Shown: positions 30,447 through 38,946 of the stretch, in pieces
How positions within the stretch are numbered: the first letter of the stretch is position 1
Layout of the letters: the number at the start of each line of letters is the position of its first letter
Assembly: GCA_016191815.1 (NCBI GenBank)
Contig: JACPVI010000061.1
Location: 210,581 to 274,580 of the forward strand
Direction: 5' to 3'
DNA: 64,000 nt
From: Myxococcales bacterium
GTDB lineage: Bacteria > Myxococcota > Myxococcia > Myxococcales > Myxococcaceae
Position numbers and translations under genes: made by a program
The notes under the pieces: model-generated
What the model saw: the letters and a program-made list of their open reading frames with translations, nothing else
Databases searched by the model: none
Told to the model about the DNA's origin: nothing

Positions 30447-33400
30447 CGGGACTGCGCGTCCGAGCTGACGGGCGCCATCTCCTCGAGTTGGCCATCCGCG
30501 GCGAGGAGCGAGGCGGAGATGGGAATGGGCTGCTCCTCGATGAAGGCGTCCAGGTCCGCCTGGGCCGCGGCGAGGAGCGGGCTTCCTTGCTGCTGGTAGC
30601 ACTTCACCCGGTAGGCGAGCAGCGTGCGGTGCCAGGGAGCGTCGGGCTCGAAGGGCGCCAGGGCGGAGGCGCAGAGGTCATCCCCCACCGCCTTGGCGAT
30701 GTAGACGCGGGCCTTGAGCCGGTCCTCGTCGCTGGCCATCGCCGCGAAGGGCTCGGAGAGCGCCTGGTAGAGCCGCCGGCCCAGCTCCGGCTTCTTCTCG
30801 GCGATGCTCACCGCCGCGCGCAGGCTGCGGGAGACGACCCAACCGGAGGCCCAGGGGTTTTCCCGGTGCGAGGCGAACGCCGCCAAAAGGGCATCCGCCG
30901 CCGCGTCGTGCCGCCCCTGCCCCAGCCTGAGCGTCCCCAACAGCAGGTCCGCGTCCACCGGCAAGAGCGGCCGCAGCCTCTCGAGGTAGCCCAGGGCCTC
31001 CTCGTCGGCGGAGCTGGCCAGGAGGTCCGCCACCACCAACAGCTCCACCGGCCCCTGGGGCTCCCACCTGGACTCGCGGAAGGCCCTGGCCGGAGTGGCG
31101 AGGTCCCCGGCCCGGTACCGGGAGTACAGCTCGAAGCGGGGGCGCAGCGGGCCTTCTTTGGGCAGCCCCATCGAACGGGGAGAGCTTCCCAGGCCGAGCC
31201 CGGCGAGCATCCTCTCCAGCTCGAAGCGAGACCAGTCCACCGCGCCGGAGAGGGCCGGGCGGTCCGCCTTGCGCTGCTTGGCGAGCCCGAGCAGCTCGTC
31301 GCTGTGGAAGCCGGCGCTCCGTCCCACGTTGCGGGCGAAGCCGAACTCGATGTGGTTGAGGTCGTCGGTGTTGACCAGTTCGGCGGAGGCGAGGGAGTCG
31401 ACCAGCTCCGGCCCCGCCACGAAGTGGGAGAGGAACCCCTCCAGCCCGTCCACCCGCCAGGTGGCGAGGAGGGCCTTTCGGAACGGCTCCTCGGCCATCC
31501 GCCGCCTCATCTGATCGGCGTCGCGGGTGGCCCTCGCCTCCTCCGCCACCAGGAGCATGTCCGAGCGCGAGGTGTGCCACACCTCCACCGAGGGAAACTC
31601 GGAGGCCACCGTGGAGAGCGCGGCGCGCACCGTCTGGGCGTCCACCTCGTAGGCCTGCAGCCACTGGACGAAGATTCCTCCCTGGGAGAGCCGCTGCTTC
31701 ACCGCCCGGTAGTAGTCCCGGGTGTAGAGGCTGGCGATTCCCGCCCGGTAGGGGTTGGAGGGCTCGGAGAGGATGACGTCGTAGCGCTCCCGGCTGGTGA
31801 GGAGAATCTCCCGGGCGTCGCCGAGCTGGAGGTGGACCTTGGGGTTTTCCATCGCCCCGTGGTTCACCGCCGCGCAGCGCCGGGCCACCTCCAGGATGTC
31901 GGGCTCGATCTCCGCCACGTCCACCCGCTCGATGCCGGGCACCGCGGCCAGCCAGCCGGCGGTGCTCCCGGTGCCGAGGCCAATCACCATCGCCCGCTTG
32001 GGTGCCGGATGGAGCAGCGCCGCCATCAGGCCTCCCATCACCTGGGTGGGCGCGTCGAGGATGGAATTGCCGTCGCTCTTGCCGTTGACGAGGAAGCTGA
32101 GCCCGTGGCCCTTCACCAGCGCCAGCGAGCTTTCGACTCCCTCGCTCTCCCAGACGGTGTTGTGGCGCCGCTCCCGGAACCACCGCTCCACCTCGGTGGC
32201 GGTGCGCGGCGGGACGGCTCGCCCGGCTCCCACCGCCCCGTGCCTCCAGGCGGAAGTGGGGCCGCGGGCGAAGAGCATCGCCACCGAGAGCGTCACCGCG
32301 GCCAGGGTGCCGGCGAGCCTCAGGGCGCCTCCCTCGCGGCGGGCGAAGGCCAGCGCCCCCACCGAGATGGCGAGCAAGAGCGCGACCGACAGCCGCCAGG
32401 CTCCCGGGGCGGTGAGGGCGGGGAGCAACCCGAAGCCTCCCGCCAGCGAGCCCAGGATGGCTCCAAGAGTGTTGGAGGCGTAGGCCAGCCCCACCTGGCG
32501 CCCGAGGTGCTTTCTCCCCCGGCCGAGCAGGGCGATGAGCAGCGGGAACTGGGCGCCGGCCACCACCGCAGGGGGAAACACCACCAGGAAGGCGATGGCC
32601 GTCCAGCTCACCAAAAGCCCTCCGAAGCCCACTGCTCCCAAGGAACGGAGCAACAGAGCCCACACCGCCAGACGGTCCCCCAACGCGAGCGGCAGGGCCA
32701 CCAGGGCGGCCTCGAGGGCGCAGCTCAAGGCGAAGGTGCGCACCGTGGGCATCCTCTGGCGGGCGAGGAAGGCGTATGCCCCTCCTCCCAGGGCGATGCC
32801 CAAGAGCGCGACGGCGAGGATGAGCCCGAAGGTGAAGGTGGAGCCGCCCAAGAGCGGGGCCAGCATCCGGTACCAGACCAGCTCCATCAGGAGGAAGACG
32901 AAGCCGACCGCGCCCGAGGCGGCGAAGACGAACCAGGCCGGAGCGAGCGCGGGCGGCGAGCCCTCCTCCGCCTTGGGCTCCGCGGGGGAAGCGGGCACCT
33001 CCGCTTCGCTTCGCCTTGCCACCACCCTCGCCACGATGGCCACCAGCGCGTTCACCAAGCAGGCGAGGTAGAGGGTGTTCCTGGAGCCGAAGGCCTCGAG
33101 CACAAAGAAGGTGGAGCCCGCCGCTCCCGCCACTGCTCCGAGGGTGTTGAGCCCGTAGAGCACCGCCACGCTGCGCCGGCCCTGGTCGGACTCCTCGCTC
33201 GCCGCCAGCGCCGCGGCGGGCAGGCTGCCGCCCATCAGGGCGGTGGGAAGGGCGAGCACCAGGGCGGAGAGGAGGAGCCTGGCGACGGTGCCTCCGAAAA
33301 GGCCCAGGGAAGGAGTGCCGCCCACCGCGAGGTAGGCCGCCCGCGCCAGGTAGAGGAGGAGCGGAGTCAAGGCGGCCGAGGCGGCGATGGCCAGCTCGAG

Positions 33401-33625
33401 GTGGGCGTAGAAGAAGAGCGGCCGGGGACGGCGCTCGGCGACTTTTCCGAGCAGGGCGCTGCCGACCCCGAGCCCTCCCATGAAGATGGCGAGCACTGCC
33501 GCGGAGGCGGCGGTGGACGCTCCGAAGATGAGCCGGAGCTCCCGCAGCCACACCGTCTGGTAGACGAGCGCGCACATCCCCGAGAAGAAGAGGAGGGGCC
33601 CGATTCTCCAGACGCTCTTGCTCAA
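30434..33625 (-). CDS. membrane-fused spermidine-synthase-like protein
   Basis: 1063 residues starting at TTG 33623-33625; a TAA 12 bases upstream in frame rules out any longer start. Residues 1-460 hold two blocks of membrane helices of MFS-like type (FFSGMCALVYQTVWLRELRL near the start). Residues 480-720 form a Rossmann domain like spermidine synthase, with VIGLGTGSTAGW (about 546-557), VDVAEIEPDI, GDAREIL and SEPSNPY (about 620-626). The last 300 residues are helical and TPR-like. Proteins of this fused form are widespread but their substrate is unproven; true polyamine synthesis is only one option. Confidence 0.87.
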   Translation of the reverse strand: MSKSVWRIGPLLFFSGMCALVYQTVWLRELRLIFGASTAASAAVLAIFMGGLGVGSALLGKVAERRPRPLFFYAHLELAIAASAALTPLLLYLARAAYLAVGGTPSLGLFGGTVARLLLSALVLALPTALMGGSLPAAALAASEESDQGRRSVAVLYGLNTLGAVAGAAGSTFFVLEAFGSRNTLYLACLVNALVAIVARVVARRSEAEVPASPAEPKAEEGSPPALAPAWFVFAASGAVGFVFLLMELVWYRMLAPLLGGSTFTFGLILAVALLGIALGGGAYAFLARQRMPTVRTFALSCALEAALVALPLALGDRLAVWALLLRSLGAVGFGGLLVSWTAIAFLVVFPPAVVAGAQFPLLIALLGRGRKHLGRQVGLAYASNTLGAILGSLAGGFGLLPALTAPGAWRLSVALLLAISVGALAFARREGGALRLAGTLAAVTLSVAMLFARGPTSAWRHGAVGAGRAVPPRTATEVERWFRERRHNTVWESEGVESSLALVKGHGLSFLVNGKSDGNSILDAPTQVMGGLMAALLHPAPKRAMVIGLGTGSTAGWLAAVPGIERVDVAEIEPDILEVARRCAAVNHGAMENPKVHLQLGDAREILLTSRERYDVILSEPSNPYRAGIASLYTRDYYRAVKQRLSQGGIFVQWLQAYEVDAQTVRAALSTVASEFPSVEVWHTSRSDMLLVAEEARATRDADQMRRRMAEEPFRKALLATWRVDGLEGFLSHFVAGPELVDSLASAELVNTDDLNHIEFGFARNVGRSAGFHSDELLGLAKQRKADRPALSGAVDWSRFELERMLAGLGLGSSPRSMGLPKEGPLRPRFELYSRYRAGDLATPARAFRESRWEPQGPVELLVVADLLASSADEEALGYLERLRPLLPVDADLLLGTLRLGQGRHDAAADALLAAFASHRENPWASGWVVSRSLRAAVSIAEKKPELGRRLYQALSEPFAAMASDEDRLKARVYIAKAVGDDLCASALAPFEPDAPWHRTLLAYRVKCYQQQGSPLLAAAQADLDAFIEEQPIPISASLLAADGQLEEMAPVSSDAQSRGRE

Positions 33626-33796
33626 GGTGGGGTTTTAGGGCCGGGGGGCCGGTCCTCGGGGCGCGCAGTATAGCGGCAGCCCGTCTCGGCGGGACCGGAA
33701 GGGAGGCGGGCGAGCGCGAAGGCGGCAAGCGCCCGGTGAGCGCGCTTGTCGGACCGCGCCACTCTGCTATTGAGGCGGCGCCCCACCGGCCACGAC

Positions 33797-35938
33797 ATGA
33801 GCCCCATCTTCACCTCGCTGCTCCTCGCCGCAGGCCTCCTCTTCTTCGCGGTCACCATCTTCTGGCGGGTCCGCGTCCTCTTCGCCCTCAAGCCGGAGCC
33901 GGGAAACCGGCTGGACCGGGCGGCGGAGCGGGCCGAGGCGCTCTTGGTCTTCGGCCTGGGGCAGCGGCGGCTTCTGGACCGAGAGGAGCGCGGCCCGGGG
34001 CTGATGCACGCCGCCATCTTCGCCGCCTTCATGGTGCTGGCGGCCCGCACTCTGATGCTCTTCGTGATGGGCTTCTCCGAGGGCGCCCACGCGGTGCTCT
34101 CGCTGCCCACCCACTGGTACTGGTCGGCCCACCCCAACCTCGCGGCGGTCTATCACGGCTACCTCCTGGTGAAGGACGTGGTGGCCCTCCTCGCGGTGTG
34201 GGGTGCCTCCTATTTCTGGTTCCTCCGCTGGAGGGTGAAGCCGGACCGGATGACGCCAAGCTGGGAGGCCTTCCTCATCCTGGGCTTCATCATCGGGCTG
34301 ATGGTGACCGAGTTTCTCTTCGGCGCCTCGCACCTCGTTGCCCAGGGCCGGCCCTTCGACTCCGCCGAGCCGGTCACCTCCACGGTGGCCTATCTATTGT
34401 CCGGCCTCTCCCCGGGTGCGGTGGCCTTCCTGGGCAACCTGGGCTTCTGGCTGCACCTGTGCATCATCCTCGCCTTCCTCAACTTCCTCCCCTACGGGAA
34501 GCACTTCCACGTCATCACCGCGCTCCCCAACGTCTACCTCCGGCGCCTTTCCCCCAGCGGGAAGCTCTCCACCCCCAACCTCGAGAAGGAGGAGTTCGGC
34601 GCCAAGACCTTCAAGGACCTGAGCTGGAAGCAGGCTTTGGACCTCTACTCCTGCACCGAGTGCGGACGCTGCCAGACCCACTGCCCCACCTACGTCACCG
34701 GTAAGCCGCTCACCCACAAAGGAGTGAACCAGGACCTCAAGCACTGGCTGTGGGCCAACCAGACGCTTCTGGCCACCGGCAACGACGAGCAGGGCGCCGC
34801 CGCGGAGCTGCCCCCCTTGGTGGGCGGAGTGCTCAAGCCGGAGACGGTGTGGGCCTGCACCAGCTGCTCCTGGTGCGAGACCGCCTGCCCGGTGCTGATC
34901 GAGAACGTGCCCCGGCTGATCGACATGCGCCGGTACAAGGTGCAGGTGGAGGCCGACTTCCCGCCGGAAATCCAGCGCGTCTTCGAGGGAATGGAGCGGC
35001 AGGGCAATCCCTGGGGGCTCTCCCAGGAGGCGCGCACCGAATGGGAGGGGGAGCCTAGGCTTCACCGCTTCGGCGATGGCGGCCAATACGAGTACCTCTT
35101 CTTCGTCGGCTGCGCCGGGGCCTACGACGAGCGCCAGAAGAAAGTCACCCGCGCCCTGGTGCGGGTGATGCAGGAGGCGGGCGTCTCCTTCGCCACCTTG
35201 GGCAACGAGGAGGTGTGCACCGGCGACTCCGCCCGAAGGCTGGGCAACGAGTACCTATTCCAGACGATGGCCAAGGCCAACGTGGAGAAGTGGAACGGGC
35301 TCGAGGTGAAGGCGGTCATCACCCAGTGCCCGCACTGCTTCAACACCATCCGCAACGAGTACCCGGAGTTTGGAGGCAACTACCGGGTGGTGAGCCACAC
35401 CGAGCTGTTGGCCGAGCTGGTGCGCGAGGGGCGGGTGCGGCTCTCCCGGGTGATGGCGGAGCGGCTCGCCTTCCACGACCCCTGCTACCTCGGCCGGCAC
35501 AACGGGGTATTCGACGCTCCCCGCGAAGCCCTCGCCGCGCTCCCCGGGGCGAAGCTTCTGGAGCTGCCGCGCAGCCGCCGGGAGTCGTTCTGCTGCGGGG
35601 CGGGCGGCGGAAGGATGTGGTTGGAGGAGAAGATTGGGCAGCGCATCAACCAGAACCGGCTGAACGAGGTGGCCCTCGCCTTCGCCCACGCGGCCGAGCC
35701 GGGCGTGGAGGTGCCCTCCGCCACCGACAAGCGCAAGCCGGGGAAGGTGGGGGAGTACCAGGGCCCGGGGAAGGGAGTGCTGGCGGTGGCCTGCCCCTTC
35801 TGCATGACCATGCTCCGCGACGCGGTGAACGAGACCGGCCGCGAGGAGGCCATCCAGGTGAAGGACGTGGCGGAGCTGGTGGCCGAGGCGATGGAGGTGA
35901 AATCCGCCGCCGCGACGCCGGAAAAGCCGGGCGCCTGA
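33797..35938 (+). CDS. membrane Fe-S oxidoreductase, ETF:menaquinone type
   Basis: 713 residues from ATG 33797 (a TTG lies further upstream). Five or more helices come first (1-245) with His that could bind b haem (71, 220, 236, 238), resembling NarI. Two 4Fe-4S motifs follow: CTECGRCQTHC (286-296) and CTSCSWCETAC (354-364). Then two CCG-type Cys domains (CPHC, HDPCYLGRHN, CCGAGGGRMW, CPFC) like HdrB. This layout matches the ETF:(methyl)menaquinone oxidoreductase (EMO/FadF) family, which passes electrons from acyl-CoA dehydrogenases through ETF to menaquinone. No etfAB is next to it. Confidence 0.9.
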   Translation: MSPIFTSLLLAAGLLFFAVTIFWRVRVLFALKPEPGNRLDRAAERAEALLVFGLGQRRLLDREERGPGLMHAAIFAAFMVLAARTLMLFVMGFSEGAHAVLSLPTHWYWSAHPNLAAVYHGYLLVKDVVALLAVWGASYFWFLRWRVKPDRMTPSWEAFLILGFIIGLMVTEFLFGASHLVAQGRPFDSAEPVTSTVAYLLSGLSPGAVAFLGNLGFWLHLCIILAFLNFLPYGKHFHVITALPNVYLRRLSPSGKLSTPNLEKEEFGAKTFKDLSWKQALDLYSCTECGRCQTHCPTYVTGKPLTHKGVNQDLKHWLWANQTLLATGNDEQGAAAELPPLVGGVLKPETVWACTSCSWCETACPVLIENVPRLIDMRRYKVQVEADFPPEIQRVFEGMERQGNPWGLSQEARTEWEGEPRLHRFGDGGQYEYLFFVGCAGAYDERQKKVTRALVRVMQEAGVSFATLGNEEVCTGDSARRLGNEYLFQTMAKANVEKWNGLEVKAVITQCPHCFNTIRNEYPEFGGNYRVVSHTELLAELVREGRVRLSRVMAERLAFHDPCYLGRHNGVFDAPREALAALPGAKLLELPRSRRESFCCGAGGGRMWLEEKIGQRINQNRLNEVALAFAHAAEPGVEVPSATDKRKPGKVGEYQGPGKGVLAVACPFCMTMLRDAVNETGREEAIQVKDVAELVAEAMEVKSAAATPEKPGA

Positions 35939-36023
35939 GCTCCGAGCGAGCGGCCCGTCATGAATTTGTTTTGAGCTCAAACCAAGTTCGCGGCCGGCGC
36001 CGCCGGGGCGATACTCTTCCCCC

Positions 36024-36878
36024 ATGCGCCTCTCGATGCTCGCCTGCCTGCTCGCCTCCCTCCCCGCCGCCGCGGCGGACCACAAGGGCTGCAAGGACAG
36101 CCCGCTCTTTCCCCGCCCCGCGGGAGCCACCCTGGAGTCCTGCCGGGGCGCGCGCTTCGACGAGGTGGCGCTGCCCGCGGCGGAGGGCCAGAAGGCCGAG
36201 CCGGTGCGGGGCCAGGTGCAGAGGCTCAGGTACGCCCACCCCGCCCGCCGCTCTCCCAAGGAGGTGGCCCGCGCCCACAAGGAGGCGCTCTCCCGGGCGG
36301 GGTACTCGGTCTCCTTCTCCTCGGAGGAGGGCGGCGGCTTCGTGGCCACCGCGAAGAAGGAGGGCGCGGAGACGGCCTGGGTGAGCGTGGAGCTGGAGGA
36401 GTACAACGCAGGCGAGCGGCTCTTGAGCGAGGTGGTGGCGGTGAAGGTGGCGCCCTTCGGCGCGCTCTCGGCAAAGGCCGGCTCCGACAAGCGGGACAAG
36501 AAGGGCTGCGCGGATCCAGCCGGCCTCTCGCGGCTCGCCGGCGCCTTCCTCGACGACTGCGAGGGGCGCGGCCACGACGAGCTGGAGCTGCAAGTCGGGC
36601 CCAGCGAGAAGAAGCGCCTGGAGGGGGAGGTGGCCCAGGTGCGCTACCGGCACGACGAGCAGGCCTCGCCTTTGGAAGTCTCCCAGAGCTACCGGAAGCT
36701 TCTCGAAGAGGCCGGCTTCGGCGTGCTGCACGAGGGCACCGACGGGGCGGAGCGGGTGCTCACCGCCAGCCGCTCCCGCGAGGGGAAGACCGAGTGGCTC
36801 TCGGTGGCCTCCGCCACCGTCAACGCCGACGAGTGGACTTACACCTACCTCACCTTGCTCACCGCGTATGCGCCGTGA
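36024..36878 (+). CDS. exported protein with two DUF4892-like repeats
   Basis: 284 residues. A signal peptide ends at SLPAAAADH. The mature chain is a tandem duplication: HKGCKDSPLFPRPAGATLES-C-FDEV...(Q/E)VQRLRYAHP...AHKEALSRAGYSV, then KKGCADPAGLSRLAGAFLDD-C-DELE...VAQVRYRHD...SYRKLLEEAGFGV. Each unit has two Cys near its start, so each probably has one disulphide. The pattern resembles DUF4892, a periplasmic domain often found with OmpA-like ends, which is absent here. That assignment is from memory. The next gene overlaps it by 11 bases. Confidence 0.78.
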   Translation: MRLSMLACLLASLPAAAADHKGCKDSPLFPRPAGATLESCRGARFDEVALPAAEGQKAEPVRGQVQRLRYAHPARRSPKEVARAHKEALSRAGYSVSFSSEEGGGFVATAKKEGAETAWVSVELEEYNAGERLLSEVVAVKVAPFGALSAKAGSDKRDKKGCADPAGLSRLAGAFLDDCEGRGHDELELQVGPSEKKRLEGEVAQVRYRHDEQASPLEVSQSYRKLLEEAGFGVLHEGTDGAERVLTASRSREGKTEWLSVASATVNADEWTYTYLTLLTAYAP

Positions 36879-37494
36879 GGCGGCCCTCCTCTCGCTTTTG
36901 ACCGCGGGGGCGGCGCTGGCCGGCGAGCGCTTCTCCCTCGCCGACAAGGTCGCCCAGGCGGAGGTGGTGGTGGAAGTGAGGATGAGGGTGAAGGGCGGCT
37001 CGGCCCAGTTGGAGAAAGTGGAGCGGGTGCTCCATCCCCAGGGCGAAGCGCCCAAGCTCCCTTCCAAGGTGTTTCTCTTCTCCCGGGGCTCGCCCTGCTG
37101 GAAGAAGGCGAAGGCCAAAGGCTCGGTGAGGGCCTTGGTCTTCTTCGCCCGCGAGCAGTCGGGCGCCCTCCGGCAGCTCTCCGGAGTGGAGCAGGAGGAC
37201 GGCCGCACCAGCGAGCTTTCCCCAGGCTACGAGAAGCTCTCGGAGGCGGTCACCCGCGCCAAGGGCTGGGTGGAGGAGCGGATGCGGGCGGTGCCGGCGC
37301 AGATGCTCTGGCGGGACCAGCGGAGCGCGCTTTCTTCGCAGGACAACCCCGCCCTCGCCTACCTCGCGGCGGCCTTCCTCCGCTCGAAAGACTCCGCTTC
37401 CGTGCTCGACGAGGAGTGGGGCTTCGCCGGGACGGAGGCGCGCAAGGCGCACGAGGCCTTCGCCCAGGAGCCCGCGGGCGGCTGCGGGCGATGA
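36868..37494 (+). CDS. exported protein of unknown function
   Basis: 208 residues. The ATG lies 11 bases inside the end of the DUF4892-like gene, so they are coupled. The signal peptide is SLLTAGAALAGERFS. The mature chain has a beta-rich half with VVVEVRMRVKGG, one CWKKAK site, and a helical C-terminal half ending in GGCGR. No family recognised. It faces the lipoprotein gene at 37501 across six bases. Confidence 0.72.
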   Translation: MRREAALLSLLTAGAALAGERFSLADKVAQAEVVVEVRMRVKGGSAQLEKVERVLHPQGEAPKLPSKVFLFSRGSPCWKKAKAKGSVRALVFFAREQSGALRQLSGVEQEDGRTSELSPGYEKLSEAVTRAKGWVEERMRAVPAQMLWRDQRSALSSQDNPALAYLAAAFLRSKDSASVLDEEWGFAGTEARKAHEAFAQEPAGGCGR

Positions 37495-37500
37495 GCTGAG

Positions 37501-38334
37501 CTACTTCCCCTCGCGGTTCTCGATGAGCGGCTTCTTCTCGAAGTCGGTGGCCAGCCGAAGCCCTAAGACCTCCGCCTGGATGAGCCGCCCGGCGCCCCAG
37601 TCCTCCAGCCCGCCGCCCAGGCTGATGTCTCCCTGGGTCACCTTGGAGGTCCGAAACATCTTCTTGTCCACCCGGCTCTTCCCCAGCCTGAGCACCAGCC
37701 TGGCGGTGAGGTCGAAGCGGTGCTTGTCGCGGAACTCCTTGGCCTCGGCCTGGGTGCTCATCGGCAGGTGGTAGCTCAAGGGCTCCACCTGCCAGAGGTT
37801 CTGCTGCACCTCCGCGCCTTGCTTGGCGGCGGAGTTGGCCGGAATGACCGCCTTCGCCGGCGCCCAGGCCAAAGTCAGGTGCCCGAAGGAATCCGTGCAG
37901 TCGACTGAGCCGGCAATCTCGATGGGGAAGCTGCCCTTGGGCGCATCGAAGTCGTGCAGCTTCACCTCCATCGGCGAGTGCAGCTTCACCAGCGCCGTGG
38001 AGGCTTTCAGCTTGGAGGCGAGCTCGCCCCTGCGGCCCTCGTTGGCCTTCTTCTCCGTCGCGTCCTCTCCGGGGACATTCCCCGGGAAGAGGGCCCAGAC
38101 GCCTTCCGGGCAGGCGCCGTCGGAGGAGAGCCTGAGGTAGCCGGGGTCATCCCAGAAGGCCTCCAGCTTCACCGGCTCGGGCTTGCCGGCGCCCTTCTCT
38201 TCCTTGGCCCCCTTGAGCTGGGCCCGCTGCTCTTCGATGGCGCGCTGCCGCTGCTCGGCGCGCTTCTTCGAGTCGCTGCACCCCGCCAGCACCAACGCCA
38301 CCAGCGCGCAGCGGGAGAGAATCCGCGCGGTCAT
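37501..38334 (-). CDS. lipoprotein with coiled-coil neck
   Basis: 277 residues from ATG 38332-38334, with GGAGG at the right distance; the longer in-frame start is rejected. The signal ends in lipobox LAGC. The mature start is highly charged (KKRAEQRQRAIEEQRAQLKG), a helical neck, then a beta-rich domain with WDDPGYLRLSSDGAC, CTDSFGHLTLAW and a C-terminal beta segment. No catalytic motif seen. It follows the thioredoxin gene by 52 bases on the same strand. Function unknown. Confidence 0.78.
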   Translation of the reverse strand: MTARILSRCALVALVLAGCSDSKKRAEQRQRAIEEQRAQLKGAKEEKGAGKPEPVKLEAFWDDPGYLRLSSDGACPEGVWALFPGNVPGEDATEKKANEGRRGELASKLKASTALVKLHSPMEVKLHDFDAPKGSFPIEIAGSVDCTDSFGHLTLAWAPAKAVIPANSAAKQGAEVQQNLWQVEPLSYHLPMSTQAEAKEFRDKHRFDLTARLVLRLGKSRVDKKMFRTSKVTQGDISLGGGLEDWGAGRLIQAEVLGLRLATDFEKKPLIENREGK

Positions 38335-38386
38335 TCGTCCTCCTCTTCTTCGGCGCACCGCCGAAACATACCGCGGAGAGCTAGCC

Positions 38387-38758
38387 TCAGGCCTGGTCCT
38401 GCTGGGACAGCTCCTGCCGAACCTTTTCCATGTCCAGCTCGCGGACGCGGCGAATCAGCTCGTCCAGGATGGCTGCGGGAAGAGCGCCTGCCTGCGCGAA
38501 GAGCAACACGCCGTCGCGGAAGGCCATCAGGGTGGGAATGCCGCGGATGTCCAGGGCCTGGGCCAGGTCCGACTCCTGCTCGGTGTCCACCTTGGCGAAG
38601 GAGATGTCCGGGTGCTTTCCCGCCGCCGCTTCGAACACCGGCGCGAAAGCTCGGCAAGGGGCGCACCACTCCGCCCAGAAATCCACCAGGACGATTCCGC
38701 CCTTCTTCACCGCGGCGGCGAAGCTCTCTGCAGTAAGGCTCGTCATCCCCGCGCCCAT
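38387..38758 (-). CDS. thioredoxin-fold protein with CAPC site
   Basis: 123 residues, no signal peptide. VLVDFWAEWCAPCRAFAPVF has Cys32 and Cys35. CAPC replaces the classical CGPC. GIPTLMAFRDG gives the cis-Pro. The C-terminus is longer than thioredoxin by a charged helix (RRVRELDMEKVRQELSQ). A second in-frame Met at position 5 is an alternative start. Probably a cytoplasmic thioredoxin-like reductase. Whether it reduces the Cys-rich exported proteins nearby is not shown; it would be on the wrong side of the membrane. Confidence 0.88.
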   Translation of the reverse strand: MGAGMTSLTAESFAAAVKKGGIVLVDFWAEWCAPCRAFAPVFEAAAGKHPDISFAKVDTEQESDLAQALDIRGIPTLMAFRDGVLLFAQAGALPAAILDELIRRVRELDMEKVRQELSQQDQA

Positions 38759-38946
38759 GCCACCCTCTCTTGTGAAGCGCCGCCCAAGCTGTAACCACCC
38801 ACCGTCCAGGCGGCCACGGATTTGCCGCCGGAGCAGCCTGAACGGTCCTCTGGCCAGCGTCCGGGTGTGCTAGGCATGGGCGTCCGCAGAACTAACGAGG
38901 GGCGGATTCGTTGACGCGAGTCACCCCCGGCCTGGAGGGAGTGACC

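Noticed and set aside
30488..33673. Very long plus-strand frame opposite the spermidine-synthase-like gene
   Set aside because: Composition (runs of Gly, Glu, Arg and Gln) is typical of the complement of a GC-rich gene; the minus-strand gene has clear helices and SAM motifs.
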